Positions 25,003 to 32,657 of a DNA stretch of 64,000 bases are shown here, in pieces (positions within the stretch are counted from its first letter, which is position 1; each line of letters begins with the position of its first letter). The stretch spans positions 1,403,501 through 1,467,500 of the forward strand of contig NZ_CP141945.1 of NCBI RefSeq assembly GCF_035658495.1, in the 5' to 3' direction. The stretch is from Novosphingobium sp. RL4 (GTDB lineage: Bacteria > Pseudomonadota > Alphaproteobacteria > Sphingomonadales > Sphingomonadaceae). The translations under genes were made by a program, and so were the position numbers. The notes beneath the pieces are model-generated. The model made no database searches and had not been told where the DNA came from. It worked only from the letters and a program-made list of their open reading frames with translations.

Positions 25003-25938
25003 TCAGGGCGCGACCACTTCGACGGTGGCGGTGTAGCTCATGCGGCGCTCGGTGGCGCGCTTTTCGCTGGGCTTGTTGTCGCTGGCGCTGGCGTTGATCC
25101 AGTACATTCCGGCGACCGGCCACTTGACGTGGAGCACGCCGTCGGCGCCGGTCGTCAGTTCCTGGGCCTGTTCGGCCTCGCGGTACTTCTTGCTGCCGGG
25201 GACCACGGTAACCTTGACGCCGGCGGCGGGCTTGCCGTCGATCAGGAAGCGGAACTGCCCCTCTTCGTTGGACACCAGCTCGTCCGGGTGCGTGATCGGA
25301 TCGATTTCCAGGCCCTTGCCGGTGGGCGTGAAGACGGTCTTCGTCGGCGCATCGGCGGTCACGTAGATGTAGTTGCCGGAAATCGATTCGGTCAGCTTCA
25401 CGTCGGTGGCATTGGCCGGAATGTCCGCCACGGTTGCGACACTGCGCACCGGCGCGCCGCCGGCGCCGGGCGCCCCTCCGGGACCACCCGCACCGGGACC
25501 ACCCGCACCGGGACCACCCGCACCGGGGCCGCCTGCACCGGGACCGCCGGCGCCCATCGGGCGGCCGCGTCCGCCCAGGCGCCAGTCTTCGCCGTTCACC
25601 TTGAAGCTGCCCATGATCGCCGAGCGCTGGGTGCCGATCTTCCAGGTGCCGGGCTTGTCGATCTTGACGTCGAACGTCGCGCGGTAACGGCCGGTGGCCG
25701 GGTTCTCGATCTTGCCTTCGCTGCCGTCAGGAGCCCAGACGGTGACCTGTTCGGGGCTCATCGGGAAATGGTCGGGATAGAACAGATCGTTCGATACCGC
25801 CGCATCGACGGTCACGTATTCGCTGGTGCCGGCGAGTGTGGTGGTGGACGGCAGGAGCCACTGGCGGTGCGCCGAAGCGGGCGAGGCAAGAGCGGCGGCC
25901 ACGGCGGCCGAGGCGATCAGGATATGGCTGTAGCGCAT
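25003..25938 (-). CDS. DUF4198 periplasmic protein with Gly/Pro repeat
   Basis: The 311-residue product has a signal peptide (MRYSHILIASAAVAAALASPASA), and the predicted mature protein starts HRQWLLPS. The His near the mature N terminus and the beta-rich domains (VTVDAAVSNDLFYPDHFP, TKTVFTPTGKGLEIDP, FLIDGKPAAGVKVTVVPG) fit DUF4198. Members are proposed to bind metal or act beside TonB uptake systems. Residues about 129-154 are GAGGP-type repeats encoded by a 15-bp tandem repeat. The stop is 39 bases before apbE. Function is unknown, but the context is flavin-linked redox and iron. Confidence 0.85.
   Translation of the reverse strand: MRYSHILIASAAVAAALASPASAHRQWLLPSTTTLAGTSEYVTVDAAVSNDLFYPDHFPMSPEQVTVWAPDGSEGKIENPATGRYRATFDVKIDKPGTWKIGTQRSAIMGSFKVNGEDWRLGGRGRPMGAGGPGAGGPGAGGPGAGGPGAGGPGGAPGAGGAPVRSVATVADIPANATDVKLTESISGNYIYVTADAPTKTVFTPTGKGLEIDPITHPDELVSNEEGQFRFLIDGKPAAGVKVTVVPGSKKYREAEQAQELTTGADGVLHVKWPVAGMYWINASASDNKPSEKRATERRMSYTATVEVVAP
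25478..25552. repeat. 15-bp tandem repeat inside the DUF4198 gene
   Basis: Three exact copies of CCGGGACCACCCGCA (25478-25522) are followed by two degenerate copies to 25552. In frame this encodes repeated GAGGP pentapeptides, a flexible linker between the domains. Copy number could vary between strains without breaking the frame. Confidence 0.9.
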
Positions 25939-25979
25939 GTCATGTCCTTGAAAAATCGTGAATGTTCGAGAATTCGAGA

Positions 25980-26483
25980 TCAGCGGATGGTGATCGCACC
26001 CAGTTCGGAACTGCCCGATGCCGAGCCGGCCTTCTTGACGGGAACGGTGACCGGAACCGAGACGAGTTCGCGCCCGCCGGTTTCACGCGCGGCTTCCACT
26101 TTGAAGACATACTGTCCCGCCGGAAGATTGGCGGGCAGGGGGATCTGGTAGGTGCCGGGCGCGCGGGTGGCGCCGCTCAGGCCGTCTGCGGGCAGGTTGA
26201 GCGAACGGCCGCCCTTGCGCCACCATGTGCGCAGGTCCGCCAGCCACTTCGTGCCGGGCTCGCGGCCGGCCTTCTTGACGTCGTACCACACGAAAACGGT
26301 GCGGGCCGGGCCGCCGGCGGCTGGTTCGAGCCAGCCGACGACGTAGGGACGATGGTATTCCGCGACGTTGATGCGCGGGATCGTCACGCTCACGGTCGCC
26401 GCGGCAGCCGGGGTGGCGATGGTCCCGGCGACGAGCGCCGGGGCCAGAAGTGGAAGCGCTGGCAGTACCTTCGATGTCGTCAT
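25980..26483 (-). CDS. DUF2271 periplasmic protein, predicted covalent FMN carrier
   Basis: The 167-residue product has a signal peptide (ending TPAAAA) and a compact beta-rich mature part. Residues 100-106 read DGLSGAT, followed by RAPG. This matches the D-x-x-S/T-G-A-T acceptor motif to which ApbE attaches FMN in NqrC and RnfG, so T106 is the expected modified residue. apbE is two genes downstream. I infer that this protein carries bound FMN and shuttles electrons in the periplasm. It follows the PepSY membrane gene by 15 bases, so they are probably co-transcribed. Confidence 0.87.
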   Translation of the reverse strand: MTTSKVLPALPLLAPALVAGTIATPAAAATVSVTIPRINVAEYHRPYVVGWLEPAAGGPARTVFVWYDVKKAGREPGTKWLADLRTWWRKGGRSLNLPADGLSGATRAPGTYQIPLPANLPAGQYVFKVEAARETGGRELVSVPVTVPVKKAGSASGSSELGAITIR

Positions 26484-26498
26484 CGGTGCCTTCTTGTC

Positions 26499-27284
26499 TC
26501 AGTGGATGAATATCAGGGCGATCGCGAGCGGGATCAGCAGGCTCAGCCCGACCAGCGGCCAGGTCGAGGGCCGATGTCTGGCGTGAAGCTGGAGGAGGAA
26601 CAGGCCGGTCACCGTGAACACGACGCAGGCCGCCGCGAAGAGATCGATGAACCAGAACCACACCGAGCCGGTGTTGCGGCCCTTGTGCAGGTCGTTGAGG
26701 TAGGAAACCGTGCCGCGATTGGTCACTTCGGCGGAAATCGCGCCGTTGGAACGGTCGATGCTGACCCATGCGTCGCGGCCCGGGCCGGGCATGGCGACAT
26801 AGACCTCGTCCTCGGCGGACCAGTCCGCCGGGAAACCGGCGGGATCGAGGGGAACGGCGGCGGCCACTGCCCTGGCGACATTGGCGGGAAGCGGCGCGGT
26901 GCCGTCTCCGGCGGGGGGCAGGCTACGCAGGAGGCCGGGCGCGATCTTGCCTTCGCTCTGTACCACCTTGGGTTCCGCGCTGATCGATGCCGCATGGTTG
27001 AGCGTGATGCCGGTGATGGCGAACAGGAACATTCCCGCAAGCGAAACCGCGGCGCTCACCCAGTGCCAGGTGTGAAGCTGCTTGAGCCAGAAGGCGCGGG
27101 CCTTCTTGTTCTTCTTCTTCGCGGGAGCGCGGCGGGCGGCGGCAGGACGCACGGTTTGCCCGGGATCTGCAGGCGGTTCTGTCCGCGCAGCAGGCGGTGC
27201 ACGGTCCGCCCCATCAAGCACATCGAGACTTTCGCCGTTACCGCCCAACTTGCACGTTTCCCTTGGTCTACGGGAGTCGCGCAA
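26499..27284 (-). CDS. PepSY-associated membrane-helix protein
   Basis: The frame gives up to 261 residues. It contains a first membrane helix (FWLKQLHTWHWVSAAVSLAGMFLFAITGITLNHAAS), a periplasmic PepSY-like region (VYVAMPGPGRDAWVSIDRSNGAIS) and two C-terminal helices (FWFIDLFAAACVVFTVTGLFLL, WPLVGLSLLIPLAIALIF). Histidines in LHTWHW, LNH and the C-terminal LHARHRP could ligate heme, as in related PepSY-TM ferric reductases. TTG 27284 is the furthest start and lacks a ribosome-binding site; the first 70 residues are Pro/Arg-rich, so the real start may be internal. It heads the DUF2271-DUF4198-ApbE cluster and is the probable electron entry from the membrane. Confidence 0.8.
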   Translation of the reverse strand: MRDSRRPRETCKLGGNGESLDVLDGADRAPPAARTEPPADPGQTVRPAAARRAPAKKKNKKARAFWLKQLHTWHWVSAAVSLAGMFLFAITGITLNHAASISAEPKVVQSEGKIAPGLLRSLPPAGDGTAPLPANVARAVAAAVPLDPAGFPADWSAEDEVYVAMPGPGRDAWVSIDRSNGAISAEVTNRGTVSYLNDLHKGRNTGSVWFWFIDLFAAACVVFTVTGLFLLQLHARHRPSTWPLVGLSLLIPLAIALIFIH

Positions 27285-27336
27285 AAGCGATGCGGAATCG
27301 AGTCCCGGCCCCCTGTGCCGCTGCCATTATCGCAAG

Positions 27337-27351
27337 TGCGAATGCCTCGCA
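27337..27351. promoter_or_regulatory. Weak Fur-like palindrome upstream of the PepSY gene
   Basis: TGCGAATGCCTCGCA has perfect TGCGA/TCGCA arms but matches only 8 of 14 fixed positions of the Fur consensus. Its left half TGCGAAT equals that of the box at 5258-5272. It lies about 53 bases upstream of the furthest PepSY start. Confidence 0.35.
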
Positions 27352-27486
27352 ATAACAAAGCGCAAATCGAGGTGAAGGGATCGTGCAAGCGGCGAATGCC
27401 GCCGGATGCCGAACCGGCTTCCGGCGGCAGGTCTGCCGACAAGCGCCCAGGGTGGGACTTTGCGCGTGCCGGCAGGATGTCGGGGA

Positions 27487-29001
27487 TCAGCCCCCGACGG
27501 TGAGCATCACCGCACCGCGAGCGGGGACCGTGTAGCTTGCGGGCAGTTTCGCGGCCTTGACCCCGGTCCACAGGTCTTCGACCTGCGAGATTGCGGCCAG
27601 ACCGGCATCGGCAGGTGTCAGCGAGAGCGAGGCCGCGGTCTCGCCGCGGTTGAACAGGGCCAGGGCAACGCGGCCGTCTGCCAGCGGCTTGGCCCAGACT
27701 TCCATCGAGCCCGCCTTGCGCACGGCCTTGCCCTGGACGCCCCTGGCATCCTGATCTACGGCGATGACGCGCCTGTTGGTCAGCATCGCCAGCGTTTCGG
27801 CACTGGTTTCGCGCAAGTCATGGCCCATCATCAGCGGCGCGGCGGACATGGCCCAGAGCGTCATGTGCGTGCGGTATTCGTCCGCGCTCATCCCGCCGTT
27901 GCCGACTTCGAGCATGTCCGGATCGTTCCAGCCATGCGGCCCGGCCCAATCGGGTTTGCCGTTTTTGTCGAAGCCGATTTTGGCCATTGTCGGATAGTCG
28001 TCGGTGATGTCGCCGGTCGTGCGCCACAGCTGGCCGCCGACGTCGCGGCCCCAGCTTCCCACGTCGAAGCGGCCATATTCGCAGAGCGAGAAGATGAACT
28101 CGCGCCCCGTCGCCTGAAGGGCGGCGCCCATTTCGTAGTAGCTGCGCTTCACGGTATCGGCATCGGCATAGAACCACTCGCCCGAGCACAGGTCGTACTT
28201 CAGGTAGTCGAAGCCCCATTCGGCATAAGTCTTCGCATCCTGCGCGACGTGGCCGTAGCTGCCTTCGTAGCCGGCGCAAGTGCGCGGCCCCTGCGAGGAG
28301 TAGATGCCGATCTTCAGCCCCCTGGAATGGACATAGTCGGTCAGCGCCTTCATGTCCGGAAACTTCTCGTTGGGCTGTAGCACGCCATTGGCGTCGCGCT
28401 TGCCCTGCCAGCCATCGTCGATGTTGATGTAGAGGTAGCCGGCATCGCGAAGGCCGGTAGAGACCATGGCATCGGCCTGCGCGCGCACGGTCTTGTCATC
28501 GATGTGCTCGGCGAACTTGTTCCAGCTGCTCCAGCCCATCGGCGGGGTGGCGGCCAGCCTGTTGGGGATCGGCGTGCCGAGCGGGGGCAGTGCGGCGAAC
28601 TGGAAGGCGCGCGCCCTGGCGTCCTTCGCCTTGCCCTTGTAACCCTTGCTGTCGACCTCGGATTCCCAGATCCTGCCCTTGAGATGGGCCTGCCCGCCTT
28701 CAAGCGCGACGCTCCACGGGCGGGTAAGGTGCTCCTTGTCGTTGAGGTTGCGGGCCTCGAACTTCAGTTCGCCGTTCTCGACGCGCGGGTTCATCATCTC
28801 GACCGGGCCGTACCATTTGGTGGTTACGGTGCCGGCGATCTTGCCGCCCTTCGAGGTGACTTCCATCATCGTCACGCCCGGCGTGGGCGGGGTGTCGTCG
28901 AACAGCCAGACGCCGTCGTAGGCGGTCTTGGCAAGGGCAGGCGCAGCAGGCGAAAGGGCGGTGCCAAGCAGGGCGGCAGCCAGCACGAGGGCGCGTTTCA
29001 T
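27487..29001 (-). CDS. Alpha-galactosidase, glycoside hydrolase family 27
   Basis: The 504-residue product has a signal peptide (MKRALVLAAALLGTALSPAAPALA), a beta-rich N-terminal domain of about 120 residues, then the GH27 barrel starting at TPPMGWSSWNKF near residue 152. The nucleophile is D270 in YLKYDLCSG. The acid/base lies in WNDPDMLEVGN near 360. The segment GLRDAGYLYINIDDGWQ is typical. A C-terminal beta domain ends the protein. It should release terminal alpha-galactose in the periplasm. No oligosaccharide transporter lies beside it. The N-terminal domain is an extra module not present in simple GH27 enzymes. Confidence 0.93.
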   Translation of the reverse strand: MKRALVLAAALLGTALSPAAPALAKTAYDGVWLFDDTPPTPGVTMMEVTSKGGKIAGTVTTKWYGPVEMMNPRVENGELKFEARNLNDKEHLTRPWSVALEGGQAHLKGRIWESEVDSKGYKGKAKDARARAFQFAALPPLGTPIPNRLAATPPMGWSSWNKFAEHIDDKTVRAQADAMVSTGLRDAGYLYINIDDGWQGKRDANGVLQPNEKFPDMKALTDYVHSRGLKIGIYSSQGPRTCAGYEGSYGHVAQDAKTYAEWGFDYLKYDLCSGEWFYADADTVKRSYYEMGAALQATGREFIFSLCEYGRFDVGSWGRDVGGQLWRTTGDITDDYPTMAKIGFDKNGKPDWAGPHGWNDPDMLEVGNGGMSADEYRTHMTLWAMSAAPLMMGHDLRETSAETLAMLTNRRVIAVDQDARGVQGKAVRKAGSMEVWAKPLADGRVALALFNRGETAASLSLTPADAGLAAISQVEDLWTGVKAAKLPASYTVPARGAVMLTVGG

Positions 29002-29058
29002 CGCGATCTCCTTGGGATCGGTATCGTTACGGGTGAAGGGAGCGGCAGCGCGGCCGTG

Positions 29059-30480
29059 TCAGGCCACTGCCGCCGCTGCCTCGCGTCCGGCTTCGCTGCG
29101 GCTGCGGCCGTAGAGGAAGTAGACGAGGAGGCCGATCACGTTCCAGGCGCCGAAGCGGACCAGTGTGCTCTCGGGCAGGCTGAACAGCAGATAGGCGCAG
29201 CCCAGGATCGTCAGCGTACCGACAACGTAAGGCTGCGGGCAGCGGAACAGGCGCTTCAGGTCCGGCGCACGGCGGCGCAGGATCATCAGGCACGCGCCGA
29301 CCGAGATGAAGGCGATCAGGGTGCCGGCATTGGCGAGTTCCGCGATCTCGTCGAGACGGAAGATACCGGCGACGACCGCGATCGAGATGCCGGTCATCAG
29401 CGTGATGCGGGTGGGGGCGCCGGTGCGCGGGCTGATCTTGGCGAGGCTGCGCGGCAGCAGGCCGTCGCGGGCCATGACGAAGAACACGCGGCTCTGGCCG
29501 TACATCATCACGAGGATGACGGAAGGCAGGGCGAGCACGGCGGCAAAGGCGATCAGGTGCGCGGCAACCGGCTGGCCGAGCTGGCGCAGCACGAGGGCGA
29601 GCGGTTCGGGCGAGTTGGCAAGCTGCTGGAAGGGCAGGGCGCCGATCGCGGTAATCGCAACGGCCATGTAGATCGCGGTGCAGACGACCATCGAGCCGAT
29701 GATGCCGATGGTAAGGTCGCGGCCGGGGTTCTTGGCTTCCTCGGCCGAAGTGGCGACTGCGTCGAAGCCGTAGAAGGCGAAGAACACGATGGCGGCGGCG
29801 GCCATGACCCCGCGCTTCTGCCCTTCCACTTCGGTGCTGCCGAAGCCGTAGGGCATGAAGGGTTCAAGGTTGCCGCCCTGGAAGGCGGGCAGCGCCATGA
29901 CGACGAAGATCGTGAGCGCGACGAGCTTGATGATGACCAGCACGATGTTGAGCGTGGCGCTTTCGCGGGTGCCGGCGATCAGCATGCCCATGACGGCCAG
30001 CGCCACCAGCACGGCAGGCAGGTTGACGATGCCGCCGCCGTGCGGGCCGACCAGCAGCGCGTGGGGCAGATGGATGCCCGCCGACTGGATCCAGCCGACC
30101 AGATATCCGGACCAGCCGACCGCGACGGTGGAGCAGGCCAGCGAATATTCGAGAATCAGGCTCCAGCCGACGATCCAGGCGATGGTTTCGCCCATGGCGG
30201 CATAGGAGAAGGTGTAGGCGCTGCCGGCGGCCGGGATCATCGTCGCCATTTCCGCATAGGCAAGCGCGGCGCAGGCGCAGACCGCGCCGGCGATCGCGAA
30301 GGCGAGGATCACGGCCGGTCCCGCGCGCTCCGCGCCGACGCCGGTCAGGGTGTAGATGCCGGTGCCGACGATGGCGCCGACGCCAAGGGCGATCAGGTGA
30401 GGCCAGCTCAGGGTCTTGGCCAGGGAATGCCCGGAGTCGCGTTGTGAGAGTTTTTCTATCGATTTACGCGGTCCGAGCAT
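29059..30480 (-). CDS. APC-family amino acid permease
   Basis: The 473-residue inner-membrane protein has about 12 hydrophobic helices. The first contains HLIALGVGAIVGTGIYTLTGVGAERAGPAV, the helix-1 signature of APC transporters of the cationic amino acid type. The family loop AVATSAEEAKNPGRDLTIGI is also clear. It lies 20 bases downstream of the GntR gene stop on the same strand, so the two may be co-transcribed. Opposite, an amino-acid oxidase and a peptidase form the divergent half of the same locus. Substrate is probably an amino acid; which one is not visible. Confidence 0.9.
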   Translation of the reverse strand: MLGPRKSIEKLSQRDSGHSLAKTLSWPHLIALGVGAIVGTGIYTLTGVGAERAGPAVILAFAIAGAVCACAALAYAEMATMIPAAGSAYTFSYAAMGETIAWIVGWSLILEYSLACSTVAVGWSGYLVGWIQSAGIHLPHALLVGPHGGGIVNLPAVLVALAVMGMLIAGTRESATLNIVLVIIKLVALTIFVVMALPAFQGGNLEPFMPYGFGSTEVEGQKRGVMAAAAIVFFAFYGFDAVATSAEEAKNPGRDLTIGIIGSMVVCTAIYMAVAITAIGALPFQQLANSPEPLALVLRQLGQPVAAHLIAFAAVLALPSVILVMMYGQSRVFFVMARDGLLPRSLAKISPRTGAPTRITLMTGISIAVVAGIFRLDEIAELANAGTLIAFISVGACLMILRRRAPDLKRLFRCPQPYVVGTLTILGCAYLLFSLPESTLVRFGAWNVIGLLVYFLYGRSRSEAGREAAAAVA

Positions 30481-30500
30481 GGATCCCCCTGGTTATGGTC

Positions 30501-31160
30501 TCAGCCGGTTGTCTGGCTGGCGGTAAAATGAGCGCGCAAGTCGTCAAGCGTGCTGGCGATGTGCTGGGTGAGCAGGCCCTGCACCTTGTCCGCCTCTCCG
30601 GCGATCCAGGCATCGAGCAGGTCACGGTGTTCCATATGCGCGCGGTCGCCGCGGCCCGCCGGTTCGAGGTGGGCGATCACATAGCGTTCGGCGAGCACTT
30701 CGAGGCGCTCGACAAGCTGCGTGGTAAGCAGGCGCTTGCCCGGGCGGACCAGGGCGACGTGGTATTCGCGGTTGCGCACGGCAACGTCGCTGAGATTTTC
30801 CTTGGCCGCGGCGTCAAGCACTTCGAAGGCCTTGATCGCGGCCTGCCGGTCGGCATCATCGGCCTTGGTGCAGGCATAGGCTGCGGCGGCGGGTTCGGTC
30901 GCAAGGCGCAGGAGATAGATCTCTTCGGCCTGATCGCTCGACATCGGGCGGACGAACCAGCCGCGATTGGCCTGGCTGGTCAGCAGACCCTCATGTTCGA
31001 GCCGCGCCAGCGCTTCACGCAGCGGGATCTTGCTCACGCCCAGTTCTGCGGCCAGCGCATCCTGCCGGACCGGCTCCATCACGGGGAGCTTTCCTTCGAC
31101 GATCCTTTCGCGGATCACGTCGAAAATGCGTTCAGCAAGGGTGCGGACGACGATTGTCAC
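30501..31160 (-). CDS. GntR family regulator with FCD ligand domain
   Basis: The product of about 219 residues has an N-terminal winged helix (LAERIFDVIRERIVEGKLPVMEP, LGVSKIPLREALARLEHEGLL) and an all-helical FCD domain with likely metal ligands (RNREYHVALV, HMEHRDLLDAWIAGE). The longest frame starts at TTG 31178, but GTG 31160 sits eight bases behind GGAG and gives the usual length. Two GTATAC-centred palindromes lie in the divergent promoter region, consistent with the operators of this class. It probably controls the permease and the divergent oxidase-peptidase genes in response to an amino acid or related acid. Confidence 0.9.
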   Translation of the reverse strand: MTIVVRTLAERIFDVIRERIVEGKLPVMEPVRQDALAAELGVSKIPLREALARLEHEGLLTSQANRGWFVRPMSSDQAEEIYLLRLATEPAAAAYACTKADDADRQAAIKAFEVLDAAAKENLSDVAVRNREYHVALVRPGKRLLTTQLVERLEVLAERYVIAHLEPAGRGDRAHMEHRDLLDAWIAGEADKVQGLLTQHIASTLDDLRAHFTASQTTG

Positions 31161-31206
31161 CAATGAATCTCCATACAACTCTCGACGGCGCGATACGCCT
31201 CCGATC

Positions 31207-31220
31207 TAACGTATACGGTA
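31207..31220. promoter_or_regulatory. GTATAC operator 1, gntR-proximal
   Basis: TAaCGTATACGgTA has a perfect CGTATACG core with outer TA/TA arms, 47 bases upstream of gntR. The core matches those of many FCD-type GntR operators. Autoregulation is inferred. Confidence 0.5.
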
Positions 31221-31382
31221 GATGATCCCAAATGACGCTGCAATGCGACCTTTTCCGACCAGCGATTGCGTTTTGTTAATCGCGACCCTTCACCGCCCCG
31301 GCGAACCGGGACGTTGTGATTTCGGTGGATCGAGACGTTCATGGCGCGGTGCAAAGCCTTGTGCGGACGGGCGGTGATTGAT

Positions 31383-31398
31383 ATATGGTATACGATAT
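31383..31398. promoter_or_regulatory. GTATAC operator 2, oxidase-proximal
   Basis: ATAT-G-GTATAC-G-ATAT is palindromic except for one position in each arm. It lies 26 bases upstream of the FAD oxidase start, where a repressor would block RNA polymerase. Confidence 0.5.
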
Positions 31399-31424
31399 AG
31401 TCTGACTTATGCAACGGAGTTTTT

Positions 31425-32645
31425 GTGGGGTCCATTGGAATTGTCGGTGGCGGGGTGGTCGGGCTCTGCACGGGCATCGAATTGCTCGAAGCAGGGCACC
31501 AGGTTGCGCTTGTCGATGACGATACCGAGGGCAAGGCGGCATCCTGGGGCAACGCGGGGCACATCGCGGTCGAACAGGTGGAACCGCTTGCCTCCATGGA
31601 CATGGTGCGCAGCCTGCCGCAGCGCCTGTTCCTGCGCGGCGGACCGCTGGGCTTCCCGCCTGCCGCCATGGCGGAATGGGTGCCTTTCGGGCTGCGCCTG
31701 CTTGCCGCCGCCCGTCCGGCGCGGTTCCGCAAGGGCTGCGAGGCCCTGGCACCGCTTCTGGCCGGCTCGATGCCTGCGTGGATTTCGATGACCGAGCGCA
31801 TCGGGGCGCCGGAACTGCTTCGCCAGGATGGCCATTTCGTGCTCTGGCACGGGGAAAGCGCCGCTCGCGAAGGCCGTGCTTCATGGCAGGCGGCGGAAAC
31901 CGGTACCGCGCAAGTGCATGAGGCGACACCGGCCGAACTGGCGATGCTGTCCGGTCTCGGCAAGCAGCCGGTAGCCGGCGCGATCCGTTTCTCCGGTAGC
32001 GGCCAGATCGCGGACCTCGGCGATTTGCGGACTGCCTTGCGCAAGGCTTTCGCCGAGCGGGGTGGTACTTTCGTGGCCCGGCGCGGGGAATTGCGGATGG
32101 CGGGAGGCCGCGTCGAGATCGGCGGTGTCGATGCCGAGCAGGTGCTGGTCTGTGCGGGCGTGCGCTCGCGCGAATTGATGGAGCATCTCGGCCACAAGGT
32201 GCCGATGATCGCCGAACGCGGCTATCACGTCCGCGCCGATGCCGGCGTGTGGGCTGCCGACCTGCCGCCGGTGGTCTTCGAGGAACGCTCGATGATCGTC
32301 ACGCGCTATCGAAGCGCAGTGCAGGCGGCGAGTTTCGTCGAACTCGGGACGGTCGATGCGCCTGCCGATCCGCGCAAGTGGGAGCGGCTGGAGCGCCATG
32401 TCGCGGAGCTTGGCCTGCCCATCGGAGGGCCGTTCCGCCGCTGGATGGGCTGCCGCCCGACCCTGCCGGACTATCTTCCCGCCATCGGCCGCTCGACGAA
32501 GGCATCCAATCTCTTCTATGCCTTCGGTCATCAGCACCTAGGGCTTACACTTGCGCCGATCACGGCGCGGCTGGTCACATCGATGGTCGCGGGCAAGCAG
32601 CCGGAGCTGCCGCTCGCGCCGTTCGATATCCAGCGCTTCGCATAA
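31425..32645 (+). CDS. FAD-dependent D-amino acid dehydrogenase/oxidase-like (DAO family)
   Basis: The 406-residue product begins with the FAD-binding motif GSIGIVGGGVVGLCTGIELLEAGHQVALVDD and has the DAO-family end region GCRPTLPDYLPAIGRS...FYAFGHQHLGLTLAP. It resembles DadA-type flavoenzymes that oxidise D-amino acids or N-substituted amino acids. The start is GTG 31425, five bases after GGAG. It leads a two-gene operon with an M24 peptidase 12 bases downstream. An alternative substrate such as a cyclic imino acid is possible. Confidence 0.88.
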   Translation: MGSIGIVGGGVVGLCTGIELLEAGHQVALVDDDTEGKAASWGNAGHIAVEQVEPLASMDMVRSLPQRLFLRGGPLGFPPAAMAEWVPFGLRLLAAARPARFRKGCEALAPLLAGSMPAWISMTERIGAPELLRQDGHFVLWHGESAAREGRASWQAAETGTAQVHEATPAELAMLSGLGKQPVAGAIRFSGSGQIADLGDLRTALRKAFAERGGTFVARRGELRMAGGRVEIGGVDAEQVLVCAGVRSRELMEHLGHKVPMIAERGYHVRADAGVWAADLPPVVFEERSMIVTRYRSAVQAASFVELGTVDAPADPRKWERLERHVAELGLPIGGPFRRWMGCRPTLPDYLPAIGRSTKASNLFYAFGHQHLGLTLAPITARLVTSMVAGKQPELPLAPFDIQRFA

Positions 32646-32657
32646 AGGAATAACGAC

